DNA of 64,000 bases from Pseudomonas fluorescens (lineage in GTDB: Bacteria; Pseudomonadota; Gammaproteobacteria; Pseudomonadales; Pseudomonadaceae), in assembly GCF_001648775.1 (NCBI RefSeq), contig NZ_LVEJ01000024.1, positions 67,397 through 131,396 on the forward strand, read 5' to 3'. The notes beneath the pieces were generated by a model. That model had not been told where the DNA came from. It was given only the letters and a program-made list of their open reading frames with translations, and made no database searches. The position numbers and the translations under genes were made by a program. Numbering within the stretch: position 1 is the stretch's first letter; each line of letters begins with the position of its first letter. This document shows positions 35,244 to 43,631 of this stretch, piece by piece.

Positions 35244-36113
35244 ATGTACCAGTATCACAAGTGGTTGCGTTCGTTTCATGCGGTGGCCAAAACCGGCAGT
35301 TTCACTCTCGCAGCGGAGTACCTCAGCGTCGGTCAGCCGACCGTCAGCGAGCAGGTCAATGCGCTGGAGAAAACCTTCTCGGTGGAGCTGTTCCATCGCC
35401 GTGGACGCTACATCGAAATGAGCGCAGCCGGGCACAAGCTCTACGCAATCACTCAAGGCCTGTTCGGCCAGGAAGATGAAGCGGTGCAACTGTTGCAGAG
35501 TTTCAAACAACGTAAAAACGGCATGTTGCGCCTCGGCGCGGTGTCGCCGCCGATTGCCATGAACCTGACCTATGAGCTGATGCAGCGCCACCCGGATATC
35601 GAACTGGAAACTTCGTTCTCGTCGGAAAAGGACACCCTGGCGCGGTTGTTCAACTTCGATATCGATGTGGCGATTCTGGCCTTGTCGGAATTCGATGAAC
35701 GCTTCCATACGCGGCTGTATCACCGTTATCCGATCATCGCCGTGGTCCGCGATGACCATCCGTGGGCCAGTCAGGCGCAGGTTCACGTCAGCGAGATCAG
35801 CCGCGAGAAATGGGTAATGCGCGAGAAAAGTGCGCGCACCCGGCAACTGGTCGAAGAAAGCTGCAAACGCCTCGATATCGAGCTCGATTGCGTCATGCAA
35901 CTCAACAGCCGCGAAGCCATCGTTCACGCCATCGTCAAGGGCATCGGCATCGGGTTTGTCTCAGCGGTCGAGTACGCCGAAACCCCGGGCACCACGCCGA
36001 TCACCTTTGTCGATCACCCGTTCTTTATCGAATACCACCTGTGCTGCCTTGGCATCCGCAGGAACCGACCAGTGATTGCCGAACTGTTTGATTCGAATCC
36101 ACCGCTTAACTGA
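35244..36113 (+). CDS. LysR family regulator, second of the phosphonate cluster
   Basis: A 289-residue LTTR starting MYQYHKWLRSFHAVAKTGSFTL, with the HTH SVGQPTVSEQVNALEKTF. It is similar in layout to the regulator at 29164 but clearly distinct. It lies 10 bp after the MFS gene and before phnX, so it is probably co-transcribed and may control phnX or the MFS gene. The start at 35244 is chosen because it matches the family N-terminus. Confidence 0.85.
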   Translation: MYQYHKWLRSFHAVAKTGSFTLAAEYLSVGQPTVSEQVNALEKTFSVELFHRRGRYIEMSAAGHKLYAITQGLFGQEDEAVQLLQSFKQRKNGMLRLGAVSPPIAMNLTYELMQRHPDIELETSFSSEKDTLARLFNFDIDVAILALSEFDERFHTRLYHRYPIIAVVRDDHPWASQAQVHVSEISREKWVMREKSARTRQLVEESCKRLDIELDCVMQLNSREAIVHAIVKGIGIGFVSAVEYAETPGTTPITFVDHPFFIEYHLCCLGIRRNRPVIAELFDSNPPLN

Positions 36114-36191
36114 TCAGCAAAATCAAACCTTGAAACCGCCTACCTCATTGCCGAGGGACGGCCCGCGCTTACTCGAAAACGGAGAATGACC

Positions 36192-37019
36192 ATGCAATAC
36201 AAGCAACCAACTCACCTGCAAGCCGCGATCCTTGACTGGGCCGGCACCGTTGTCGATTTTGGCTCGTTTGCGCCAACGCAGATTTTCGTCGAAGCCTTTG
36301 CCGAGTTCGGCGTCGCGGTGTCGCTGGAAGAAGCGCGCGGGCCGATGGGCATGGGCAAGTGGGATCACATCCGCACCCTGTGCAACCTGCCGCAGATTGC
36401 CGAGCGTTATCGTGCGGCGTTCGATCGCGTCCCGAGCGATGACGATGTGACGGCGATCTACGAACGTTTCATGCCGCTGCAGATCGAGAAAATCGCCCTG
36501 CATTCGGCGCTGATTCCGGGCGCGCTCGAGACGATTGCGGCGTTGCGCAACAAGGGTTTGAAAATCGGTTCGTGCTCCGGTTATCCGGCGGTGGTGATGG
36601 CCAAGGTCGTCGAACTGGCGCGGGAAAATGGCTACATCGCCGACCATGTCGTCGCCACCGATGAAGTCCCCAATGGCCGGCCGCATCCGGCGCAGGCGCT
36701 GGCTAACGTGATTGCTTTGGGCATCGATGACGTGGCGGCGTGCGTCAAGGTCGATGACACCTGGCCGGGGATTCTCGAAGGGCGCGCCGCCGGCATGTGG
36801 ACGGTGGCGTTGACCTGCTCGGGCAACGCACTGGGCCTGAGCTATGAGCAATACAAGGCGTTGCCGTCGGACCGACTGGCTGAGGAGCGCGCGCGAATCG
36901 GCAAGATGTTCGCGCCTTCGCGCCCGCATTACCTGATCGACACCATCGCCGAGCTCCCGGAAGTGATCGAAGACATCAATGCGCGCCTGGCGCGCGGCGA
37001 AACTCCACAAGCCTGCTGA
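36192..37019 (+). CDS. phnX: Phosphonoacetaldehyde hydrolase (phosphonatase)
   Basis: A 275-residue HAD-superfamily enzyme that cleaves phosphonoacetaldehyde to acetaldehyde and phosphate. The nucleophile Asp is in AILDWAGTVVDFGSF, the Schiff-base Lys in RGPMGMGKWDHI, and the Mg site near VKVDDTWPG. Length is standard. GGAG at 36180 fits the ATG at 36192 (8-base spacing) better than the one at 36186. Its usual partner, the 2-aminoethylphosphonate transaminase PhnW, is not in this window. Followed by a hairpin at 37039. Confidence 0.92.
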   Translation: MQYKQPTHLQAAILDWAGTVVDFGSFAPTQIFVEAFAEFGVAVSLEEARGPMGMGKWDHIRTLCNLPQIAERYRAAFDRVPSDDDVTAIYERFMPLQIEKIALHSALIPGALETIAALRNKGLKIGSCSGYPAVVMAKVVELARENGYIADHVVATDEVPNGRPHPAQALANVIALGIDDVAACVKVDDTWPGILEGRAAGMWTVALTCSGNALGLSYEQYKALPSDRLAEERARIGKMFAPSRPHYLIDTIAELPEVIEDINARLARGETPQAC

Positions 37020-37038
37020 TTGATCGTCCGCACCCCGC

Positions 37039-37075
37039 GCTGAGCGTTCACACGCTCCGCGTGGGAACGCTCAGC
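37039..37075 (+). terminator. Hairpin after phnX
   Basis: An 11-bp perfect stem, GCTGAGCGTTC/GAACGCTCAGC, lies 20 bp past the phnX stop codon. There is no T run, so it is a pause or repeat-type hairpin rather than a classic terminator. Confidence 0.5.
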
Positions 37076-37096
37076 GGCCTCGCTCGAATCGCGGGC

Positions 37097-37150
37097 AAAA
37101 AAAAGCTGCCAAAACTGGCAGCAAAAACTTTAAGAACACGCGATGTATTG
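37097..37150 (-). ncRNA. Candidate PhoB-dependent small RNA
   Basis: No gene lies leftward of ppx on this strand, yet a complete minus-strand unit is visible. CTGTCAT-N4-CTGTCAT (37190 to 37173) is followed after 11 bases by TATGCT (37161-37156) as a -10. Then comes a strong terminator: stem GCTGCC/GGCAGC (37122-37105) with eight T (37104-37097). The predicted transcript is only about 50-55 nt. Confidence 0.4.
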
Positions 37151-37172
37151 GCCTCAGCATAGCCGCCGGATA

Positions 37173-37190
37173 ATGACAGTGTCATGACAG
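37173..37190 (-). promoter_or_regulatory. PHO box, leftward
   Basis: On the minus strand CTGTCAT GACA CTGTCAT: two perfect 7-bp PhoB repeats with 4-bp spacing. A -10-like TATGCT starts 11 bp downstream. Confidence 0.7.
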
Positions 37191-37217
37191 CCGAAAATTC
37201 ATTCAACCGCCCCGCCC

Positions 37218-37235
37218 CCGTCATCAGGATGTCAT
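37218..37235 (+). promoter_or_regulatory. PHO box-like site of the ppx gene
   Basis: CCGTCAT CAGG ATGTCAT: two 6-of-7 PhoB repeats with 4-bp spacing, then CAGAAT 11 bp downstream as a possible -10. It lies 66 bp before the Ppx/GppA gene. Confidence 0.5.
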
Positions 37236-37301
37236 CAAGATCACGGCAGAATCCTCGCAAACCGTCTCGCGCCTCCCGACGGGTGCTTTGCAAGGATTCC
37301 C

Positions 37302-38237
37302 ATGAAAGACGACGCCTCGCTGTTTGCCGCCATCGACCTGGGTTCGAATGCCTTTCGCCTGATGATCGGCCAGTCGGTGCGCAGTCGCAAAGGCTTCCTG
37401 ATCCAGGAAGTGAAAACCCTGCGCGAACCGGTGCGTCTTGCCGAAGGTTTTGATGGCGGCGCGCTGGATGCGTTGGCGCTGGATCGCGGCTGGCAAGCGT
37501 TGGCGCGGTTCGGCAAGAAGCTGCGCGGTTTTGAGGCGGGCCGAGTGCGTGCGGTGGCGACCAGTGCAGTGCGCGAGGCGGACAATGCGCAGCTGTTTCT
37601 GGCCAGTGCCGAACGGCATCTGGGCTTCCCCATCGACGTCATTTGCGGCCATGAAGAGGCGCGTCTGGTCTATGCCGGCGTGACCCATGCCTTGCCGAGC
37701 GCCGAAGACCTGCGCCTGGTGGTCGACATCGGCGGCGGTTCCACCGAGCTGATCCTCGGCCAGGGCGCGCAACCGTTGCTGACCGAAAGCATCGCCATCG
37801 GCAGCGGCACCTTGAGCACGCGGTTCTTTCGCGGCGGTGACGTGTCTGCCGGCGCGCTACAGGAAGCCGAACGCTTCGCCATTCTGCAGTTTGAAAGAGT
37901 CGCCCGGCGCTACCGTGCTCAGGGCTGGCAGCAGACCATCGGCTCTTCCGGCACTGCGCGCATGCTCGCCAAAGTGCTCAAGGCTAATCGCCTCAACGAC
38001 TTCGGTCAGGACGGCATCACCTATGGCGGGCTGCTGCGCCTGTCGCTGCTGCTGTTGAAAGTGAACAATGTGCAACAGCTCAAGCTCGCCGGGCTGCAAC
38101 CTCATCGCCAGAGCATTCTGCCCGGCGGTCTGGTGCTGATGCTGGCGGCATTCAAGGTGTTCGGCATCGCGCAAATGGAGCCGTCCGAACCGGGCCTGCG
38201 CCTGGGCGTGTTGCACGGTTTGATGAGCCAGCACTAA
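37302..38237 (+). CDS. Ppx/GppA phosphatase family protein, short form
   Basis: A 311-residue protein of the actin-like ATPase fold. The phosphate loops are IDLGSNAFRLMI (about 10-21) and VVDIGGGSTELILGQ (about 140-154), and the catalytic Glu region is ICGHEEARLVY. It acts on polyphosphate or pppGpp. Typical Ppx/GppA proteins are about 500 residues with a C-terminal HD-like domain; this one ends after the two actin-like domains, like the short actinobacterial PPX1/PPX2. PHO-box-like sites upstream suggest phosphate control. Confidence 0.85.
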   Translation: MKDDASLFAAIDLGSNAFRLMIGQSVRSRKGFLIQEVKTLREPVRLAEGFDGGALDALALDRGWQALARFGKKLRGFEAGRVRAVATSAVREADNAQLFLASAERHLGFPIDVICGHEEARLVYAGVTHALPSAEDLRLVVDIGGGSTELILGQGAQPLLTESIAIGSGTLSTRFFRGGDVSAGALQEAERFAILQFERVARRYRAQGWQQTIGSSGTARMLAKVLKANRLNDFGQDGITYGGLLRLSLLLLKVNNVQQLKLAGLQPHRQSILPGGLVLMLAAFKVFGIAQMEPSEPGLRLGVLHGLMSQH

Positions 38238-38294
38238 TCCTCGCCGCGACAGATTCGTCTCCCCTTCAGCGGCATGATCGACTACCATGCCGCC

Positions 38295-38460
38295 GCCGGT
38301 TCCCGAAGGGGACTAATAGGGAATCCGAGGTGCTTGCACAGCACTGATCGGAACTGCCCCCGCAACTGTAGGTGCCGAGCCTGCTCCACGACTGCCACTG
38401 GGTGAACCCCGGGAAGGCCGGAGCCAGGCGATGACGCATCAGTCAGGAGACCTGCCGGCA
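38295..38460 (+). promoter_or_regulatory. Cobalamin riboswitch
   Basis: All main conserved blocks are present in order: GGTTCCC with AATAGGGAATCCGAGGTGC, then GAACTGCCCCCGCAACTGTA, GCCACTGGG, GGGAAGGCC, and the B12-box-like AGGCGATGACGCATCAGTCA with AGGAGACCTGCCGGC. It lies in the 380-base gap between the Ppx gene and the B12-type transporter and should switch off that operon when adenosylcobalamin is abundant. Confidence 0.95.
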
Positions 38461-38617
38461 CAGTGATTACTAACCGGCGGGGTGTCCGGGAAGGACATCG
38501 TGCCGTGCGCGTCTTCGTTGGCTGCCCGGCCTTGCGCTGTTTTCCTGACCGCGTTCGATGGTGTGTTTCCAGACCGTACTCTCCCGCTCCCCGTACGGTT
38601 CCCTCGGAGACTGCCCC

Positions 38618-39631
38618 ATGCTGCTGCCCCGCATCGCCACCCTCATCACCGGCCTGAGCCTTGGCGCCATGGCGCAGGCGGCCCCGACTGTCTATCCACT
38701 GACCGTCGAAAACTGCGGCAGCAGCCTGACCTTCCAGCACGCCCCGACGCGCACGGTGACCATCGGCCAGGCCGGCACGGAAATGCTCTACGCCATGGGC
38801 CTGAGCGACAAAGTCGTCGGCACCTCGTTGTGGTTCAACAATGTGCTGGCCAAATACAAAGCCCAGGACGACAAGATCGAGCGACTGGCCGATAACGAAC
38901 CGAGCTTTGAATCGGTAATCGGCAAGCGCCCGGAACTGGTCGCCGTGGAGCTGGAATGGATGGTCGGCCCGCAAGGCGCGGTCGGCACCCGTGAGCAATT
39001 TCATGAATTGAAGATTCCGACCTACCTGCTGCCCTCCGATTGCGAAGCCAAGGACAACCTCGTCGGCGCCGACGGCACGCGGCTCGCACCGTTTCGCATC
39101 GACTCGATTTACAAGAGCGTGAGCCAACTGGCGCAGATCTTCGATGTTCAGGAGCGTGGCCAGCAGCTCAATGATCAACTCAAGGCCAGCCTCGCCCAGT
39201 CGATTGCCACCGCCCAAGGCAAACAATTGAAGGACGCCAGCGCGCTGGTCTGGTTCTCCAGCGCACAGATGGACATCGAGCCGTTCGTGGCCGGGCACAA
39301 AGGCGTTCCGGATTTCATGCTTAGCACCCTCGGCGTGCGTAACGTGGTGGAGTCCGATGAAGAGTGGCCAACGGTCGGCTGGGAAACCATCGCCAAGGCC
39401 AATCCGACCTTCCTCGTCATTGCGCGCATGGACCGTCGTCGCTTTCCTGCCGACGATTATGAAAAGAAGCTCGCCTTCCTGCGCAGCGACCCGGTGACGC
39501 GCAACATGGACGCGGTGAAGCACAACCGCATCATCATTCTCGACGCCATGGCCATGCAGGCGAGCCTGCGCATGTTCGATGGCATCGAGCAATTGGCCAC
39601 GGCCATCAACGGCTATGACCTGTCGAAATGA
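38618..39631 (+). CDS. Cobalamin-type ABC transporter substrate-binding protein
   Basis: A 337-residue periplasmic protein with a signal peptide (residues 1-22, AMAQA-AP) and the PF01497 fold: VTIGQAGTEMLYAMGLSDKVVG, then a long backbone helix, then VGWETIAKANPTFLVIARM. It is the binding protein of a BtuF/FecB-type importer. The cobalamin riboswitch upstream indicates B12 or a related corrinoid as ligand. Starts with GGAGA 7 bases before the ATG. Overlaps the permease gene by 4 bp (ATGA at 39628). Confidence 0.85.
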   Translation: MLLPRIATLITGLSLGAMAQAAPTVYPLTVENCGSSLTFQHAPTRTVTIGQAGTEMLYAMGLSDKVVGTSLWFNNVLAKYKAQDDKIERLADNEPSFESVIGKRPELVAVELEWMVGPQGAVGTREQFHELKIPTYLLPSDCEAKDNLVGADGTRLAPFRIDSIYKSVSQLAQIFDVQERGQQLNDQLKASLAQSIATAQGKQLKDASALVWFSSAQMDIEPFVAGHKGVPDFMLSTLGVRNVVESDEEWPTVGWETIAKANPTFLVIARMDRRRFPADDYEKKLAFLRSDPVTRNMDAVKHNRIIILDAMAMQASLRMFDGIEQLATAINGYDLSK

Positions 39632-40644
39632 GGGCCAGCCTGATCCGTACGCTGTTGGCCTTGGCGACATTGTTGATAGCAGTGGTTGCCGGTGTGGCCA
39701 TTGGTGAAACCTCGATTGAACCGGGCGTGGTCGTGCAAGTGCTGGCGAATAAATTGTGGGGCGCCGGGTACGCGCTCGATCCTATCGACGAAGGCATCGT
39801 CTGGAACTATCGATTGACCCGCGCACTGGTCGCCGCTGCGTGCGGTGCCGGATTGGCGACCTGCGGAGTGATTTTGCAGTCGTTGCTGCGCAATCCGTTG
39901 GCCGATCCGTATCTGCTGGGTATTTCCGCCGGCGCCTCGACCGGCGCGGTGATGGTCGCGTTGCTCGGCGTTGGCGCCGGGCTGGTGTCATTGTCAGTCG
40001 GTGCCTTCGCCGGCGCGGTCACGGCGTTCGTCCTGGTGATTGTGCTGGCGCGGGTCAGTGGCTCGGCCAGCGGCACCGGACAAATCATTCTCGCGGGGAT
40101 CGCCGGCTCGCAGCTGTTCAATGCGCTGACGGCGTTCTTGATCACCCGCTCGGCAAGCTCCGAACAGGCGCGCGGCATCATGTTCTGGCTGCTGGGCAAT
40201 CTCGGCGGCGTGCGCTGGCCATCGGTGTGGCTGGCGGTGCCGGTTGCCGTGCTGGGACTGGTCGTGTGCCTGTGGCATCGGCGCGCGCTGGATGCGTTTA
40301 CCTTTGGCGCGGACTCGGCGGCGTCCCTCGGCATTCCGGTGCGCCGGGTGCAGATTCTGCTGATTGGCTGCGCGGCGTTGGTGACGGCGGTGATGGTGTC
40401 GATTGTCGGTTCGATCGGTTTTGTCGGACTAGTGATTCCGCATGCGGCGCGGCTGTTGCTTGGCACTGGTCATGCACGACTGCTGCCGGCCAGTGCGTTG
40501 GGCGGCGCGGTGTTTCTGATTGCTGCCGATGTGTTGTCGCGCACGTTGATCAAGGGCCAGGTGATTCCGGTCGGGGTAATTACCGCGCTGGTCGGCGCGC
40601 CGGTGTTCGCGTTGATTCTGGTTGGCCGCAGGTCCGCACGATGA
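39628..40644 (+). CDS. FecCD/BtuC-type ABC permease
   Basis: A 338-residue inner-membrane protein with about ten helices. Signature segments are LTRALVAAACGAGLATCGVILQ, NPLADPYLLGISAGAS and VSIVGSIGFVGLVIPHAARL. Coupled by ATGA overlaps to both the binding-protein gene and the ATPase gene (40641). Confidence 0.9.
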   Translation: MRASLIRTLLALATLLIAVVAGVAIGETSIEPGVVVQVLANKLWGAGYALDPIDEGIVWNYRLTRALVAAACGAGLATCGVILQSLLRNPLADPYLLGISAGASTGAVMVALLGVGAGLVSLSVGAFAGAVTAFVLVIVLARVSGSASGTGQIILAGIAGSQLFNALTAFLITRSASSEQARGIMFWLLGNLGGVRWPSVWLAVPVAVLGLVVCLWHRRALDAFTFGADSAASLGIPVRRVQILLIGCAALVTAVMVSIVGSIGFVGLVIPHAARLLLGTGHARLLPASALGGAVFLIAADVLSRTLIKGQVIPVGVITALVGAPVFALILVGRRSAR

Positions 40645-41405
40645 ACAGTGTTCTGAGTTGTTCAGGTCTGACGTTCAAGGTGCGCGGCGCCGAGTTGCTC
40701 AACGGTGTCAGCCTTGAAGTTCGGCGTGGCGAAACCCTGGGCATCGTTGGGCCGAACGGTTCGGGAAAATCCACCCTGCTGAAACTGCTGGCCGGGTTGC
40801 GTGAACCGAGCGCTGGCGAGGTGCTGCTGGAAGGTCAGCGCCTCGGCAAAATGCCCCGACGGAGCATTGCCCAACAGCTCGCGGTGGTTGAACAACAGGC
40901 TGATACCGACGATGGCATTCGCGTGTTCGATGCGGTGGCGCTGGGGCGTACGCCGTGGTTGTCGGCGCTGCAACCGTGGTCGCACGCGGACGACGCCATT
41001 GTGCAGCAGGCGTTGATCGACGTTGACGCTCTGCACCTGCGCACGCGGCTCTGGCGCAGCCTGTCGGGCGGTGAGCGGCAGCGGGTACACATCGCTCGGG
41101 CACTGGCGCAGCGACCGCAGATTCTACTGTTGGATGAACCGGCCAATCATCTCGACATTCAGCATCAACTGACCATCCTCAACGTGGTGCAGGCGTTGCC
41201 GGTGACTACGCTGATCGCCTTGCATGACCTTAATCAGGCGTTGAAATGCGATCGTCTGGCGGTGCTCGAACGAGGTCGGCTGGTGGCATTGGGCAAGCCA
41301 CTGGACGTGCTGACTCCGCAGCGCTTACAGGAGACTTTCGGGGTCAGGGCGCATTACCTGACGGACCCGTTCGATGGGGCGCAGATTCTTCGATTCCATT
41401 CATGA
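40641..41405 (+). CDS. BtuD/FecE-type ABC ATP-binding protein
   Basis: A 254-residue ATPase. Walker A is GPNGSGKST, the signature is LSGGERQRVHIARAL, Walker B is ILLLDEPANHLD and the H-loop is IALHDLNQALK. It completes the riboswitch-controlled importer. Its 3' end overlaps the convergent GNAT gene by 62 bp. Confidence 0.9.
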   Translation: MNSVLSCSGLTFKVRGAELLNGVSLEVRRGETLGIVGPNGSGKSTLLKLLAGLREPSAGEVLLEGQRLGKMPRRSIAQQLAVVEQQADTDDGIRVFDAVALGRTPWLSALQPWSHADDAIVQQALIDVDALHLRTRLWRSLSGGERQRVHIARALAQRPQILLLDEPANHLDIQHQLTILNVVQALPVTTLIALHDLNQALKCDRLAVLERGRLVALGKPLDVLTPQRLQETFGVRAHYLTDPFDGAQILRFHS

Positions 41406-41895
41406 GGTTGTGCATGTGCGTCGTCTGCCAGACCGGGTCAGCGTCGACATCGATTATCGCGAAACCCTGCCGCTGCCAGAACTCGATGGCGCCCGGTAAA
41501 AACGGATGGGTGTGCAGGTAGATCACCTCGACGCCGTCGGCGACCGCCAAGTCTTTGAGTGACCGATACAGCGCGGCGGCCAACCCTGAGCGGCGCTGCG
41601 ATGGCAGGACAAACAGACGGACGATTTCCACCACTTTGCGCTCGGGATAATCAAGGTGCGGGAAGCGTCGGTCGTAAGGGAGATAGCCTATCGAGGCTAC
41701 GATCTTCCCCTCATGGCGAGCAGTCAGAAAGCGCCCTTCCCCTCGCAGATAAACCTCGGCAAAACGCGCCAGATCGTCGGGCATGCCGGTCGCGCTCAGC
41801 TTGGGGAAAAGCTCGGCGCGGGCCGCCAGAACAAAATTCAGCACTTCAGGAATGTCTGCGTCAGACACCGCCTGAATAGTCAGTTGATGATTCAT
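41344..41895 (-). CDS. GNAT family N-acetyltransferase
   Basis: A 183-residue protein. The acetyl-CoA loop is VEIVRLFVLPSQRRSGLAAALYRSL, with the C-terminal strand HPFLPGAIEFWQRQGF. The start MNHQLTIQAV at 41895 is chosen because the longer form has no family match. The substrate is unknown. It is convergent with the BtuD-type gene and their ends overlap. Confidence 0.8.
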   Translation of the reverse strand: MNHQLTIQAVSDADIPEVLNFVLAARAELFPKLSATGMPDDLARFAEVYLRGEGRFLTARHEGKIVASIGYLPYDRRFPHLDYPERKVVEIVRLFVLPSQRRSGLAAALYRSLKDLAVADGVEVIYLHTHPFLPGAIEFWQRQGFAIIDVDADPVWQTTHMHNLMNGIEESAPHRTGPSGNAP

Positions 41896-42118
41896 GCAGC
41901 GGGAAACACCTGAAAAGCGGTTGGCCACAGTAGCAACTGCCACCCGGCGATGCCATGAAAACTCCCGAACCTGAATGTCATGCAAACGACAGCGATCTAT
42001 TTTCAGAGCAGGAATTTTCTTCACAGATCAAGCGATTGATGCCAGTGACGACGCCCTTTGAATACTCAATGACGCGTCTATATAAACGCAGGTAAATCGT
42101 GCCCTGCAGCCCTCTGAT

Positions 42119-42140
42119 TTCGTTCTATCGTTAGATCGAA
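42119..42140. promoter_or_regulatory. 22-bp inverted repeat upstream of the transsulfuration operon
   Basis: Arms TTCGTTCTATC and GTTAGATCGAA: 18 of 22 positions are symmetric (TTCG, TCTA, CG, TAGA, CGAA conserved). It lies 114 bp before the cystathionine beta-synthase start. This is the main feature of the 359-base gap 41896-42254. Confidence 0.5.
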
Positions 42141-42254
42141 TTGGCTGTATTTACCACGGACTAATGGTTGCGACAGAGGATGTCTGAGCCTATGTTGCAC
42201 GCGAGTCTTTTCCCCGCGATTGGAACGCGATCAACACCACCAAGAGGTGAAGAA

Positions 42255-43631
42255 ATGTCAAAGGAATCACGCCCTGCCGTACTTGGGCTGATCGGCAATA
42301 CTCCGCTTGTGCAAGTCACCCGTTTTGATACCGGGCCGTGCACGCTGTTTCTCAAACTCGAATCGCAGAACCCCGGCGGTTCGATCAAGGACCGCATCGG
42401 TCTGGCGATGATCGACGCCGCCGAACGTGATGGTCGCCTGCAACCCGGTGGCACCATCGTCGAAGCCACCGCCGGTAACACCGGTCTGGGCCTGGCACTG
42501 GTTGGCCGCGCCAAAGGTTATCGCGTGGTGCTGGTCGTCCCAGACAAAATGTCCACCGAGAAAGTCCTGCACTTGAAGGCCATGGGCGCCGAGGTGCACA
42601 TCACTCGTTCCGATGTTGGCAAGGGCCATCCCGAGTATTACCAGGACGTCGCCGCCCGTTTGGCGAAAGACATTCCCGGCGCATTCTTCGCCGACCAGTT
42701 CAACAACCCGGCCAACCCGCTGGCCCACGAATGCAGCACCGCGCCGGAAATCTGGGCGCAGACCGAACATGATCTGGACGCCATCGTCGTCGGTGTCGGT
42801 TCGGCCGGTACGCTGACGGGCTTGAGCCGTTTCTTCAAACGCGTGCAGCCGGATCTGGAAATGGTCTTGGCCGACCCGGTCGGTTCGGTGATGGCGCAAT
42901 ACAGCCGCGACGGTACGATGCCGACGCCCGGTTCATGGGCGGTGGAAGGCATCGGCGAGGACTTCATTCCGTCGATCACCGACCTCTCCAGCGTGCGCCA
43001 CGCCTACTCGATCAGCGATGAAGAAAGCTTCGACCACGCCCGCCAGTTGCTCAAGGCCGAAGGTATTCTCGGCGGCTCGTCGACCGGTACTCTGCTGGCT
43101 GCGGCGCTGCGCTATTGCCGCGAACAGACCGAGCCAAAACGCGTGGTCAGCTTCGTTTGCGACACCGGCACGCGCTACTTGTCGAAGGTCTACAACGACC
43201 AATGGATGACCGATCAAGGCCTGTTGCAGCGTAAGGGTTACGGTGATCTGCGCGACCTGATCGCCCGCCGCTTCGAAGACGGCCGCGTGATCAGCGTCGG
43301 CCCTGACGATACCCTGCTGACCGCGTTCCAGCGCATGCGCCTGGCGGATGTTTCGCAGTTGCCGGTGCTGGTGGAAGGCAAGCAACTGGTCGGTGTAATC
43401 GACGAATCGGACATCCTGCTGCCGGTGCACGAAGACGCCGCGCGCTTCAGTCAATCGGTCTCCAGCGTGATGACCGACAAACTGCAAACCCTCGCCCCCG
43501 GCGCCACTCTTTCCGAGCTGGAAGCGGTGCTCAGCCGTGGCCTCGTCGCCATCATTGCCGACACGTCGGGCTTCCATGGCCTGATCACCCGCACCGACAT
43601 GCTCAACCAATTACGGAGATCCCTCGCATGA
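42255..43631 (+). CDS. Cystathionine beta-synthase (PLP fold plus two CBS domains)
   Basis: A 458-residue enzyme. The PLP Lys is in GGSIKDRIGLAM, the phosphate loop in SAGTLTGL and GGSSTGT, and a CBS-domain pair fills about 335-458 (VISVGPDDTLLTAFQRM, QTLAPGATLSELEAVL). It condenses serine or O-acetylserine with homocysteine to cystathionine. The ATG at 42255 follows GAGGTGAAG. It overlaps the gamma-lyase gene by 4 bp (ATGA at 43628), forming a reverse transsulfuration pair. Confidence 0.88.
   Translation: MSKESRPAVLGLIGNTPLVQVTRFDTGPCTLFLKLESQNPGGSIKDRIGLAMIDAAERDGRLQPGGTIVEATAGNTGLGLALVGRAKGYRVVLVVPDKMSTEKVLHLKAMGAEVHITRSDVGKGHPEYYQDVAARLAKDIPGAFFADQFNNPANPLAHECSTAPEIWAQTEHDLDAIVVGVGSAGTLTGLSRFFKRVQPDLEMVLADPVGSVMAQYSRDGTMPTPGSWAVEGIGEDFIPSITDLSSVRHAYSISDEESFDHARQLLKAEGILGGSSTGTLLAAALRYCREQTEPKRVVSFVCDTGTRYLSKVYNDQWMTDQGLLQRKGYGDLRDLIARRFEDGRVISVGPDDTLLTAFQRMRLADVSQLPVLVEGKQLVGVIDESDILLPVHEDAARFSQSVSSVMTDKLQTLAPGATLSELEAVLSRGLVAIIADTSGFHGLITRTDMLNQLRRSLA

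Noticed and set aside
37048..37293. 81-codon open frame on the minus strand upstream of ppx
   Set aside because: It runs through the two PHO-box-like sites and the terminator hairpin and has no sensible N-terminus; the regulatory reading explains the region better.
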